64,000 nt of DNA from Clostridiales bacterium (lineage in GTDB: Bacteria; Bacillota; Clostridia; Lachnospirales; Lachnospiraceae), in contig JAAYNV010000055.1 of the NCBI GenBank assembly GCA_012520645.1, forward strand, positions 1 to 64,000. Reading direction: 5' to 3'. The notes beneath the pieces were generated by a model. That model saw nothing but the letters and a program-made list of their open reading frames with translations, did not search any database and had not been told where the DNA came from. Below are positions 28,614 through 37,254 of the stretch, piece by piece (the stretch's first letter is position 1; every line of letters starts with the position of its first letter). The translations under genes were made by a program, and so were the position numbers.

Positions 28614-29642
28614 ATGAGCTTTGAATTTATAAAAAAACTGCCTACGCCTGACGAAATACGTGAGCAGTATGCCGTTCCTGCAAAGCTGGCAAAATTAAAA
28701 GAAGAAAGAGATGCGCAGATCCGCGAGGTTATTACCGGGGAAAGCGATAAGTTTCTGGTAATCATCGGTCCCTGCTCTGCAGATAATGAGGATGCCGTAA
28801 TCGACTATGTAACACGGCTTGCTAAAGTAAACGAAAAAGTAAAGGACCGTCTGATTCTGATTCCGCGCATCTACACCAATAAACCCCGTACCACGGGAGA
28901 GGGCTATAAGGGCATTGTCCATCAGCCTGATCCGGAAAAAAAGCCGGACTTTCTCGCTGGTCTGATTGCGATGCGCCATATGCACATCCGTGCAATTGCC
29001 GAATCCGGTCTGACCGCTGCCGATGAAATGCTCTATCCGGAAAACTGGCGTTACGTCTCCGACATTCTTTCTTATGTGGCCATCGGCGCACGTTCTGTAG
29101 AAGATCAGCAACACCGGCTGACGGTCAGCGGTTTTGATGTTCCTGCAGGTATGAAAAATCCAACCAGCGGTGATTTTTCTGTTATGTTAAACTCCGTCTA
29201 CGCTGCCCAGCATGCCCATTCCTTTATTTACCGTGGCTGGGAAGTCAATACGACCGGAAATCCTCTCGCCCACACGGTTCTGCGCGGTGCAGTGAATAAA
29301 TATGGCAGAAGCCTTCCCAACTACCACTATGAAGATCTGAATCTGTTATTAGAAAAATATAATGAGCGCGACCTGCAAAACCCTGCCTGTGTCATTGATG
29401 CAAACCACAACAATTCGAATAAGCAGTTTGCACAACAGATCCGCATCGTGAAGGAAGTGCTTCACAGCCGCAGATTAAACCCCGATATTCATGGTCTGGT
29501 CAAAGGTGTCATGATTGAAAGCTACATCGAAGAAGGATGCCAGAAGGTCGGCGGCGGTATTTATGGAAAATCCATTACTGATCCATGCCTCGGCTGGGCA
29601 GACAGTGAACGGCTGATCTATGATATTGCCGACTTGTGCTAA
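28614..29642 (+). CDS. 3-deoxy-7-phosphoheptulonate synthase, class I (AroG/F type)
   Basis: A 342-residue first enzyme of the shikimate pathway, condensing PEP and erythrose 4-phosphate. Motifs: VIIGPCSADN, IPRIYTNKPRTTGEGYKG, AIGARSVEDQQHR, NPTSGDF, DANHNNS (metal His) and GVMIESYIEEG. AAGGAG lies before the ATG, 57 bases after the flippase stop. The length equals the E. coli type, which includes an N-terminal feedback-regulatory extension. Ends at a bidirectional terminator. Confidence 0.96.
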   Translation: MSFEFIKKLPTPDEIREQYAVPAKLAKLKEERDAQIREVITGESDKFLVIIGPCSADNEDAVIDYVTRLAKVNEKVKDRLILIPRIYTNKPRTTGEGYKGIVHQPDPEKKPDFLAGLIAMRHMHIRAIAESGLTAADEMLYPENWRYVSDILSYVAIGARSVEDQQHRLTVSGFDVPAGMKNPTSGDFSVMLNSVYAAQHAHSFIYRGWEVNTTGNPLAHTVLRGAVNKYGRSLPNYHYEDLNLLLEKYNERDLQNPACVIDANHNNSNKQFAQQIRIVKEVLHSRRLNPDIHGLVKGVMIESYIEEGCQKVGGGIYGKSITDPCLGWADSERLIYDIADLC

Positions 29643-29660
29643 AACAATAACGAAAAGCAA

Positions 29661-29715
29661 AAAAGGAACAATTCTGTCCTCTCTTTCCGGAAGATGCGGA
29701 CAAATTGTTCCTTTT
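29661..29715 (+). terminator. Bidirectional terminator
   Basis: Stem AAAAGGAACAATT with its complement (29703-29715), enclosing a shorter inner stem, followed by TTTTTT on the plus strand and, on the minus strand, TTTTTTGC. It serves the convergent DAHP synthase and xerD genes. Confidence 0.8.
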
Positions 29716-29753
29716 TTATGTTATCGTAATTTGTTTATTCTTTTCGCATTCTT

Positions 29754-30637
29754 TTATCGGCGCGGATGCGCTTTGGCATACACCTCTCTGATATGATTAT
29801 GATTCATATGCGCATAAATCTGCGTGGTAGAAATATCGGAATGCCCAAGCATTTCCTGTACACTCTTTAGATCTGCTCCGTTTTCCACCAGATGTGCCGC
29901 AAAGGAATGTCTCAATGTATGTGGTGTAATATCTGCTGTAATTCCTGCTTTTTTTGCATAGGATTTGATCAGCTTCCAGAATCCCTGTCTGCTCATAGGC
30001 TGTCCTGAACAGTTCACAAACAGGATATCCGAATTCACATCCGCAAGCATGATTCCTCTTGCACGATCCAAATAGGTCATAAGCGCCTCCTTTGCCTGGA
30101 CGCCAAACGGTATCATCCTTTCCTTTCCTGCTTCCCGGCATAATAAAAGCCCATAGAAAGATTCACGTCCGACAGACACAGGGAAATCAACTCTGTCACC
30201 CGGATTCCTGTTGCATACAAAAGCTCCAACATTGCCTTATCACGGATTTCCTTGGGAGATTCTCCTCCCGGCTGTTCCAACAGACGAACTACTTCCTCCA
30301 TGGACAAAATCTCCGGTACTTTCTTCTCTATTTTAGGCGCTTTTAAAACCTCGGAAATATCCTGCTCCACTATTTTCTCTTTGAAAAGAAAATGATAAAA
30401 TGCTTTGATCGATGCAATATTTCTGGAAACGGTAGTAGCTGCCAAATGCTGATTTTCTAAAAAAGCAATATATGCCTCCAAATCCGTTCTCAAAATCTGC
30501 GCGGCTCTCTGTATCCCCCGCTCTGCCATAAAACGGCTGAACTTGTTCAAATCCCTCTTATAAGATACTTCCGTATTATTCGAAGTTTTTTTCACATTAT
30601 GTAAATATATAATAAATCGCTCAATTTCCTGTTCCAT
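29754..30637 (-). CDS. xerD: Tyrosine recombinase XerD, reading frame broken by a one-base deletion
   Basis: Site-specific recombinase resolving chromosome dimers. The N-terminal core-binding domain and first catalytic Arg (ATGIRVTELISL) are in one frame, ending at 30113. The rest (CREAGKERMIPFG onward, with HTLRHSFA, LGHSDISTTQ and nucleophile Tyr in TQIYAH) is in another. The break maps to AAAA on the plus strand (30145-30148); one more base joins SMGF to LLCREAGKER and yields 294 residues, normal for XerD. GGGAGGGG precedes the ATG at 30637. Order xerD after spoIIM and nudF parallels B. subtilis. Probably a sequencing error. Confidence 0.88.
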
Positions 30638-30752
30638 ACGGTACCGAACCCCTCCCTCATTTTGCGGCCCTATGTCTGTTTCTTGATGAAAACGATATAG
30701 CACTTATTATACGCAGAAACTACAGGAAAATCAAACCATTTTTGAAATTGTA

Positions 30753-31379
30753 TTAGAAAATTTGTAACAGCCTTGTAACGAGTATTGGATTTACATAACT
30801 TTCCATCACTGTACCAATTATGACAACCAGATGAACTGACAAAAATAGTAAAAAATAACGAACCAGCAAAGATTTTCGGTTCGACCCGTTGTAACAACTG
30901 TAACCGGTATCCCTGGAAGGATAATAGAGTTTTACACAAAAGGAATAGCCAATACAAAGCATCCCCACAATTGCCGGTAAATAAAAAAGATACTGTGGCA
31001 GGCAGCCTGCTATAACCAGAAGTATTCCTCTAAATCCGTAACGTATGACCGAAGCCGACAGAAGAATTCCTCCCGCTGCTCCAAGCCATACGGTATAGGC
31101 ATACAACAGATAAATTCCTGCAAAAGTAGAGCTGACCATGGCAAGCAGCCATAACATTCCGATTCTCTTCTGCAAGACATACCAGAAAAAAGCGTGATAA
31201 TTCAATTCCATGCTGCGGATCCTTCCGAGTGTATACTCATCTAACAATCCGCTCTTCTCAGTAAGTGCTGCACCTCCAAAGTTCCACAGCAGTACCCCCA
31301 CAACAAAACCGGTTAAAAACGGGAGCAACCATCTGGATGCTCCCGTTTTTTCCTGCCCTTTTAAAAACTGCATATACAT
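30753..31379 (-). CDS. spoIIM: Stage II sporulation protein M (SpoIIM)-like membrane protein
   Basis: A 208-residue membrane protein with about five hydrophobic helices. The N-terminal helix (LLPFLTGFVVGVLLWNFGG), the central YHAFFWYVLQKR...WLLAM segment and the C-terminal VYSFC-like transmembrane region fit the SpoIIM/DUF95 family, part of the DMP peptidoglycan-remodelling complex that drives engulfment during sporulation. The position between nudF and xerD is the same as in B. subtilis, which supports the call. GGCAGGG precedes the start. Confidence 0.8.
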   Translation of the reverse strand: MYMQFLKGQEKTGASRWLLPFLTGFVVGVLLWNFGGAALTEKSGLLDEYTLGRIRSMELNYHAFFWYVLQKRIGMLWLLAMVSSTFAGIYLLYAYTVWLGAAGGILLSASVIRYGFRGILLVIAGCLPQYLFYLPAIVGMLCIGYSFCVKLYYPSRDTGYSCYNGSNRKSLLVRYFLLFLSVHLVVIIGTVMESYVNPILVTRLLQIF

Positions 31380-31414
31380 CCCTGCCTTTACTCATTCAGT
31401 ATATGCCCGTTTTT

Positions 31415-31951
31415 CTATTTACAGTACTTATCCTTATATGCCATAAGTGCTGAAATAGTCTTCGAATCCTGTATTTTCGTCTCATAAATCATCTGAGAAA
31501 GTTCCTCGATATCGTATGATTCCACATTGATAAACTCATCCTCATCCAAATGCTGTTTACTCGGAATCAGATTTCTGGCAACATAAATATCAATCTTTTC
31601 ATTGCAAAATGCTACAGTGGTTCGTATGGATATGAGAAGTTCCAATTCTTCACTACGGTAGCCGGTCTCCTCTTCCAGTTCCCTGGCTGCCGCATCCCTT
31701 GTCGGCTCATCGATACCGTTAAGTCCTCCCGCCGGAATCTCTAACGTATAACGGTCTAAGGCATTCCGGTACTGCCTTACCATCAGAATCTTTCCGTCTT
31801 CCGTAACCGGAACTACTGCGGCAGCTCCCTTATGACCAATAAAATCCCACTTTACAATATTTCCATTGGGAACCTGTACCGTATCCTTGTAAAAATCAAT
31901 AATGGAACCTTGATAGACCAGTTCTCGTTTTAATCTCTTAAACTCATCCAT
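31415..31951 (-). CDS. nudF: ADP-ribose pyrophosphatase (Nudix hydrolase)
   Basis: A 178-residue Nudix enzyme hydrolysing ADP-ribose to AMP and ribose 5-phosphate. The Nudix box is visible as GGLNGIDE...REL-EETG (about 76-97). The N-terminal strands (VYQGSIIDFYKDTVQVPNG) and MVRQYRNALDRYTLEIPAG match the NudF subgroup. It lies 15 bases after an aminotransferase gene and 35 bases before spoIIM. Confidence 0.93.
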   Translation of the reverse strand: MDEFKRLKRELVYQGSIIDFYKDTVQVPNGNIVKWDFIGHKGAAAVVPVTEDGKILMVRQYRNALDRYTLEIPAGGLNGIDEPTRDAAARELEEETGYRSEELELLISIRTTVAFCNEKIDIYVARNLIPSKQHLDEDEFINVESYDIEELSQMIYETKIQDSKTISALMAYKDKYCK

Positions 31952-31966
31952 AATCTTTCTCCCGTT

Positions 31967-33256
31967 TTATGCACATGCTTCCAACAGCTTCTGCACGCTC
32001 ACTAACTTGACGCACAGCACAAACAGGTCTGTTGCCTGTGCCATCTCCTCCGGAGTCGGGAAAGATGGTGCAATACGAATTACGCTGTCCTTCGGATCCT
32101 TTCCATACGGATAGGGCGCACCTGCCTTTGTCAATATGACTCCTGCTTCCTTACATTTTTCAATAATCTGTGCTGCACAGCCTTCCATCGCTTCAAAACA
32201 GACAAAATAACCGCCTCTCGGTTTGATCCAGGAACCAATTTCCAGTCCACCCAGTTCCTCTTCCAGTACATTTAATACTGCTTCAAACTTCGGGCGAAGC
32301 AAATCTGCATGTTTTTTCATATGCGCTGCAACGCCCTGCGCATTCTTAAAATATTTTACATGACGAAGCTGGTTAATTTTATCATACCCGATCGTCTGAA
32401 TCGTCATGGATTTCCGAAACCATTCCAGATTTTTTTCGGAAGAAGCTACCGCCGCAATACCGGAGCCTGCAAAACTTACCTTAGAGGTGGAACAGAACTC
32501 ATAGACCATATCCGGGTTGCCTGCCTTTTTACATTCACTTAAAATTTCCAACAGACTATCCTGTTCTTCCTCATACAAATGATGCACTGCATAAGCATTA
32601 TCCCAGAAAATACGAAAATCCTCTGCCGCCGGTTTTAATGCTGCAAATCTTTTTACTGTCTCATCCGAATAGGTCACCCCCTGCGGATTGGAATACTTCG
32701 GCACACACCAGATTCCTTTTACAGCCGGATCTTCGCTTACATACTTCTCTACCATGTCCATATCCGGACCATCCGACGTCATCGGAATATTAATCATCTC
32801 AATACCGAAATGCTCCGTAATGCCAAAATGTCTGTCATATCCCGGCACCGGACATAAAAACTTCACTTTATCTAATTTGCACCATGGAGTACTTCCGAGT
32901 ACCCCATGTGTCATGGACCTGGAAATGGTATCATACATAATCGTCAAACTGGCGTTACCACATACGATTACATTTTCAGCCGGAACACCAATCATATCCC
33001 CCATCAGCTTTTTCGCCTCCGGAATACCATCTACCTGACCATAATTTCTGCAATCCATTCCGCCTTCAGTTTTCAACTCAGAAGAAGAATCAAATACATC
33101 CATAATATCCATTGTCATATCCAACTGTGTAGCTGCCGGCTTTCCTCTGGACATATCCAGCTTTAAACCTTTTCCCTTCACATCTGCATATGCTTTTTCC
33201 AACTCACCTTTAAGCTGTACCAACTCTTCCTTCGTCAACGCTTTGTATGCCTTCAT
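31967..33256 (-). CDS. PLP-dependent aminotransferase, class I/II (MocR-type aspartate aminotransferase family)
   Basis: A 429-residue fold-type I aminotransferase. It has LDMSRGKPAATQLDM at the N-terminus, GIWCVPKYSNPQGVTYSD, DNAYAVHHL and the PLP lysine in EFCSTSKVSFAGSG. These match the family annotated as aminotransferase class I/II with MocR-like C-terminal features; aspartate or alanine is the likely donor, but the specificity is not determined. ATG at 33256 follows AGGACGG by 7 bases; a GTG two codons upstream is less likely. Promoter at 33312-33340. Confidence 0.88.
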   Translation of the reverse strand: MKAYKALTKEELVQLKGELEKAYADVKGKGLKLDMSRGKPAATQLDMTMDIMDVFDSSSELKTEGGMDCRNYGQVDGIPEAKKLMGDMIGVPAENVIVCGNASLTIMYDTISRSMTHGVLGSTPWCKLDKVKFLCPVPGYDRHFGITEHFGIEMINIPMTSDGPDMDMVEKYVSEDPAVKGIWCVPKYSNPQGVTYSDETVKRFAALKPAAEDFRIFWDNAYAVHHLYEEEQDSLLEILSECKKAGNPDMVYEFCSTSKVSFAGSGIAAVASSEKNLEWFRKSMTIQTIGYDKINQLRHVKYFKNAQGVAAHMKKHADLLRPKFEAVLNVLEEELGGLEIGSWIKPRGGYFVCFEAMEGCAAQIIEKCKEAGVILTKAGAPYPYGKDPKDSVIRIAPSFPTPEEMAQATDLFVLCVKLVSVQKLLEACA

Positions 33257-33311
33257 TTTCACACCGTCCTATTTTATTCTTGGATAATTGTATACAATCA
33301 TACACCTAGGT

Positions 33312-33340
33312 ATTGTACTATACTCTTTACCGTATGGCAA
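33312..33340 (-). promoter_or_regulatory. Promoter of the aminotransferase-nudF-spoIIM-xerD cluster
   Basis: On the minus strand -35 TTGCCA (33335-33340), 17 bases, -10 TACAAT (33312-33317), about 50 bases upstream of the aminotransferase start. Confidence 0.65.
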
Positions 33341-33388
33341 GCAAAATCTTTTGTGCATGTTCCACAAAGAACAGGAAAACTCAAAAAA

Positions 33389-33412
33389 GGATACCGCATC
33401 TCTGCGATATCC
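33389..33412 (-). terminator. Terminator after rny
   Basis: A 10-pair stem (GGATACCGCA with TGCGATATCC, one mismatch tolerated as G-U) and 4-base loop, followed on the minus strand by TTTTTTGAG. Confidence 0.8.
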
Positions 33413-33455
33413 CTTCTCATCACTATTCAATTATGCTTCAAATTCTGCAGCTTGT

Positions 33456-35003
33456 CTATTTTGCGTAATCAACAACTCTGCTCTCTCTGATCACATTTAC
33501 CTTAATCTGTCCCGGATATTCCAGTTCTGCTTCTATCTGCTTGGAAATATCACGTGCTAACAGTACCATGTCTGCATCAGAAATCTGTTCTGGAACTACC
33601 ATAACACGAATCTCTCTACCTGCCTGAATAGCAAAAGATTTATCTACACCTTTGAAATTGTTTGAAATGTCTTCTAATTGTTTTAATCTGCTTGTATACG
33701 TTTCCAGTGTTTCACGCCTTGCCCCCGGACGTGCAGCTGAAATAGTATCCGAAGCCTGTACAATACACGCAATCAATGACTGCGGCTCCACATCTCCATG
33801 ATGGGATTCTACTGCATTGATTACAGTTGAGGATTCTTTATACTTCCGGCAAAGTTCTACACCCAGCTGGATATGCGAACCTTCCATTTCATGATCTACT
33901 GCTTTACCAATATCATGCAGTAATCCGGCACGCTTTGCCATTCTGACATCCAGTCCCATTTCCGCTGCCAAAAGTCCGGACAACTGTGCTACTTCGATGG
34001 AATGTTTCAAAGCATTCTGACCGTAGCTGGTTCTGAATTTCATTTTACCAAGCAGACGAATGAGTTCCGGATGAATACCATGCACACCTACCTCCAATGT
34101 AGCTGCTTCACCTTCCTCCTTAATCATTACCTCTACTTCCTTCTGCGCCTTCTCTACCATTTCCTCAATTCTGGCAGGATGGATACGTCCATCAACAATT
34201 AATTTTTCCAGGGCAATTCTGGCAACTTCTCTACGAATCGGATCAAAGCCTGATAGAATTACGGCTTCCGGCGTATCATCAATAATCAGATCCACGCCTG
34301 TCAGCGTCTCAAGAGTTCTGATGTTTCGTCCCTCTCTACCGATAATTCTTCCTTTCATCTCATCATTCGGAAGTTGTACTACAGAAATCGTTGTTTCGGA
34401 AACATGATCTGCGGCACACTTCTGAATTGCCGTTACAACATATTCCTTCGCTTTCTTATCTGCTTCTTCTTTGGCTCTGCTTTCCATCTCTTTAATCAGG
34501 ACAGCAGACTCATGTTTTACTTCATCTTCAACAATTTTCAATAAATAATCTTTTGCTTGTTCGGAGGTTAAACCTGAGATTCGTTCCAGTTCCTGTACTC
34601 TTTGCTCATTCAGCTTTGAAATCTCATCTTTCTGCTTTGCAAGTTCTTCTTCTCTTGCCGCAAGACTGGATTCCTTCTTCTCCAGCATGTCTGCCTTTTT
34701 ATCGATGTTCTCTTCCTTCTGCTGAAGCCTTCTCTCAGAACGCTGTACTTCATTTCTGCGATCCTTGATCTCACGGTCCAACTCATTCTTGGCACGAATG
34801 GATTCTTCCTTTACCTCCAAGAGTCCTTCCCTTTTCTTTGCTTCCGCCGTTTTCAGTGCCTCATCAATAATTTCCCTTGCTTTATCCTCTGCATTTCCAA
34901 TCTTGGCTTCAAATGCCTTCTTTTTCTGATTAGAAACAATAACGGATGTTACCGGAATACTGACAGCCAGAGTTACAATTGCTACTATTACATAATAAAG
35001 CAT
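33456..35003 (-). CDS. rny: Ribonuclease Y
   Basis: A 515-residue membrane-anchored endoribonuclease that initiates mRNA decay. One N-terminal transmembrane helix (about 2-24) leads to a long coiled coil (to about 200), a KH domain ([15 protein letters not shown]), and the HD domain ([12 protein letters not shown]). AAGGAGG lies 11 bases before the ATG at 35003; the GTG four codons upstream overlaps the ribosome site. It has a strong promoter (35101-35129) and a structured leader (35037-35086). Confidence 0.97.
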   Translation of the reverse strand: MLYYVIVAIVTLAVSIPVTSVIVSNQKKKAFEAKIGNAEDKAREIIDEALKTAEAKKREGLLEVKEESIRAKNELDREIKDRRNEVQRSERRLQQKEENIDKKADMLEKKESSLAAREEELAKQKDEISKLNEQRVQELERISGLTSEQAKDYLLKIVEDEVKHESAVLIKEMESRAKEEADKKAKEYVVTAIQKCAADHVSETTISVVQLPNDEMKGRIIGREGRNIRTLETLTGVDLIIDDTPEAVILSGFDPIRREVARIALEKLIVDGRIHPARIEEMVEKAQKEVEVMIKEEGEAATLEVGVHGIHPELIRLLGKMKFRTSYGQNALKHSIEVAQLSGLLAAEMGLDVRMAKRAGLLHDIGKAVDHEMEGSHIQLGVELCRKYKESSTVINAVESHHGDVEPQSLIACIVQASDTISAARPGARRETLETYTSRLKQLEDISNNFKGVDKSFAIQAGREIRVMVVPEQISDADMVLLARDISKQIEAELEYPGQIKVNVIRESRVVDYAK

Positions 35004-35036
35004 GTACAGGAGCACCTCCTTATTTAATTTTCATTG

Positions 35037-35086
35037 TTCGAATATCACGATAGAATGTATGTATGAAGAACATTCTAATTATCGAA
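35037..35086 (-). other. Stem-loop in the rny leader
   Basis: A 7-pair core stem AGAATGT/ACATTCT (35052-35058 with 35070-35076) is flanked by an outer partial pairing of TTCGA with TCGAA. It lies between the promoter and the rny ribosome site, so it would fold in the 5' UTR. It may influence stability or be a self-cleavage site; that is inference. Confidence 0.5.
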
Positions 35087-35100
35087 TTTACAACAGTTAA

Positions 35101-35129
35101 ATTTTAAACTGAAAATGAAGTTATGTCAA
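35101..35129 (-). promoter_or_regulatory. rny promoter
   Basis: On the minus strand -35 TTGACA (35124-35129), 17 bases, -10 TAAAAT (35101-35106). The upstream sequence is very A/T rich. It gives a leader of about 90 bases. Confidence 0.8.
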
Positions 35130-35179
35130 GTATATGAACAGAATTATCTTATATATAAGTAAAATTATATTAGAATTTA

Positions 35180-35791
35180 TTAAAATTGCACAATCCGCAT
35201 GACCTGCTGTATATCATCATTCCGGTATCCCTTTCGAAGCAAATACCCATATATTTTCTGCTTTTCTTTCAGATCCATATCGACTGAATATCTCTTCTTG
35301 TACAATAAGCGTTTTATCTGTTCTTTCTCTTCTTCTCCTGTTCCTTCCGTCTCCACCAACAGTTTCTCTACCATTTCTTTTGAGATTCCCTTACGGACAA
35401 GATCCATCCGGATACGCTGTCTGCTCTTATCCGCAAGGTGATAGGCAATATAACTTTCTGCATAACGTTGATCATCCACATAACGAAAGCTTTTTACATA
35501 TTGAATCGCTTCATCAACCACTGCTTCCGGATAAAATCCCTGTTGCAGCTTATTTCGAAGCTGTTTTTCCGTATACTCCCTGCTCTTTAACAGGTTCATA
35601 CACCGAAGCTTGGCACGTTTTGGCAGTATGGTCTGCAAAATTTCCTTTCTCGTGCTTTCCTCAATTTCGCTTCCCTCTTCAATACCATAATGCCGGAGTT
35701 CTCCATGATACAATACAAAAGAAAATTCTCCGTCTATGTACACCTTACTTCTGGATTTGGACAGTTCCTGAATCTTGGTAACCATTCCCAT
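35180..35791 (-). CDS. recX: Regulatory protein RecX
   Basis: A 203-residue all-helical RecA modulator. The family pattern is visible: LKSREYTEKQLRNKLQQGF, VVDEAIQYVKSFRYVDDQRYAESYI, IRMDLVRKGISKEMVEKLL and a third repeat near the C-terminus. Encoded 5 bases after recA and co-transcribed with it, as usual; it limits RecA filament growth. Confidence 0.93.
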   Translation of the reverse strand: MGMVTKIQELSKSRSKVYIDGEFSFVLYHGELRHYGIEEGSEIEESTRKEILQTILPKRAKLRCMNLLKSREYTEKQLRNKLQQGFYPEAVVDEAIQYVKSFRYVDDQRYAESYIAYHLADKSRQRIRMDLVRKGISKEMVEKLLVETEGTGEEEKEQIKRLLYKKRYSVDMDLKEKQKIYGYLLRKGYRNDDIQQVMRIVQF

Positions 35792-35796
35792 GGAAT

Positions 35797-36876
35797 CTAT
35801 GCTCTCCCGTCCGTGCTTTCTTTTTCAGCCTTTCCTTTGGATGCCTTCTTTGTCTCCTGTTCTTCTGACACATCCGTATTTTTGTTCAGCCCATAGTGTT
35901 CACGTACCTTTTTGTCTACCTCAGCCAAAATCTCCGGATTATCCTGGAGATACTGCTTTGCATTCTCACGCCCCTGACCGATTTTGTTGCCCTCATAAGC
36001 ATACCATGCACCACTCTTACTGATAATATTTACTTCTGCAGCAAGATCCAGCACATCTCCAACAAAGGATATTCCTTTCCCAAACATAATATCAAATTCA
36101 GCCTCCTTAAATGGAGGAGCTACTTTATTTTTCACTACTTTCACTCTGGTACGGTTACCGATTACTTCTCCGCTCTGTTTTAAAGACTCCGTCCTTCTGA
36201 CATCCAAACGCACGGAAGAATAGAATTTCAGTGCACGCCCACCGGTCGTCGTCTCCGGATTTCCAAACATCACCCCTATTTTTTCACGCAGCTGGTTAAT
36301 AAAAATCACCGTACAATTCGATTTACTGATTACGGCTGTTAACTTACGGAGTGCCTGAGACATCAGTCTCGCCTGAAGACCTACATGACTGTCTCCCATA
36401 TCACCGTCAATTTCTGCCTTTGGAACAAGAGCTGCAACAGAGTCCACTACAACAATATCAATCGCGCCGGAACGTACCATAGTTTCCGCAATCTCCATTG
36501 CCTGCTCTCCATTATCCGGCTGGGAAATATAAAGGTTATCTATATCTACACCTATATTCTTGGCATACACAGGATCCAACGCATGCTCCGCATCAATAAA
36601 TCCGGCAATACCGCCCTGTTTCTGTACCTCTGCAATCATATGCAGCGTAACCGTTGTCTTACCACTGGACTCCGGTCCATAAATCTCTACGATCCTTCCT
36701 TTTGGAATACCGCCTAACCCCAAAGCAATATCCAGACTTAAGGAACCTGTCGGTATCGTCTCCACATTCATCTGTGCCATTGGGTCACCCAGCTTCATGA
36801 CCGCACCTTTACCATACTGTTTTTCTATCTGCGAAAGTGCCGCATCCAATGCCTTTAATTTTTCTTCTCTTTCCAT
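35797..36876 (-). CDS. recA: Recombinase RecA
   Basis: A 359-residue DNA recombinase and SOS co-protease. The Walker A motif is GPESSGKTT (about 67-75), Walker [10 protein letters not shown], loop L1 and L2 ([22 protein letters not shown]), and a charged C-terminal tail rich in Lys and Glu. Normal length. The promoter at 36962-36990 carries two LexA-type boxes, so SOS induction is expected. Confidence 0.98.
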   Translation of the reverse strand: MEREEKLKALDAALSQIEKQYGKGAVMKLGDPMAQMNVETIPTGSLSLDIALGLGGIPKGRIVEIYGPESSGKTTVTLHMIAEVQKQGGIAGFIDAEHALDPVYAKNIGVDIDNLYISQPDNGEQAMEIAETMVRSGAIDIVVVDSVAALVPKAEIDGDMGDSHVGLQARLMSQALRKLTAVISKSNCTVIFINQLREKIGVMFGNPETTTGGRALKFYSSVRLDVRRTESLKQSGEVIGNRTRVKVVKNKVAPPFKEAEFDIMFGKGISFVGDVLDLAAEVNIISKSGAWYAYEGNKIGQGRENAKQYLQDNPEILAEVDKKVREHYGLNKNTDVSEEQETKKASKGKAEKESTDGRA

Positions 36877-36933
36877 TTATGTAACTCCTTTTCCTATTAC
36901 TCCCTGTGTTTCTTCCCGCAGTCATTTACTCCG

Positions 36934-36953
36934 CAAAGAACACTTGTTCTTTG
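36934..36953. promoter_or_regulatory. LexA-type box 2, perfect palindrome in the recA leader
   Basis: CAAAGAACA, 2 bases, TGTTCTTTG. Its core GAAC-N4-GTTC matches the Gram-positive SOS box. It lies about 10 to 30 bases downstream of the -10. Confidence 0.65.
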
Positions 36954-36961
36954 CTTTACTC

Positions 36962-36990
36962 ATATTAAAACATCTGTTCGGTTTTGTCAA
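36962..36990 (-). promoter_or_regulatory. recA promoter with embedded LexA box 1
   Basis: On the minus strand -35 TTGACA (36985-36990), 17 bases, -10 TAATAT (36962-36967). The spacer holds CGAACAGATGTTTT (36967-36980), a 13/14 match to the Gram-positive LexA consensus CGAACRNRYGTTYC, so the repressor would block polymerase directly. The whole 36877-37254 stretch holds no gene, only these sites and the terminator at 37154. Confidence 0.8.
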
Positions 36991-37153
36991 CCCCCAATAA
37001 GCATCTGCCTCCTTTCTTTTTCAATTTTCCTATTCTGCTAGTTTTGTGAATATTTGGCAGATCTGCCGGATCATTTCATGGGAAAAATATCTGCAACACT
37101 TTTGCTGTTAGTTTTCTCCGATGAATCCGTTGAACATAATAAAATAGAAACAA

Positions 37154-37185
37154 CAGGCAGGAAACAAGAAAATGTCTCCTGCCTG
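37154..37185 (-). terminator. Terminator after the zinc-ribbon membrane protein gene
   Basis: A 9-pair stem CAGGCAGGA/TCCTGCCTG with a 14-base loop, followed on the minus strand by TTGTTTC and on the plus strand by TTTTC. Confidence 0.7.
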
Positions 37186-37254
37186 TTTTCAGCTTAATGG
37201 ATTAGCCTGTTTTTGTCAAGCCCGTCTGTAATCTCCATACAGGCTATGAAAAGC

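Noticed and set aside
37186..37254. Possible second hairpin TAGCCTGT...ACAGGCTA near the end of the zinc-ribbon protein gene
   Set aside because: The loop is long and no T tract follows; the terminator at 37154-37185 already accounts for the 3' end.
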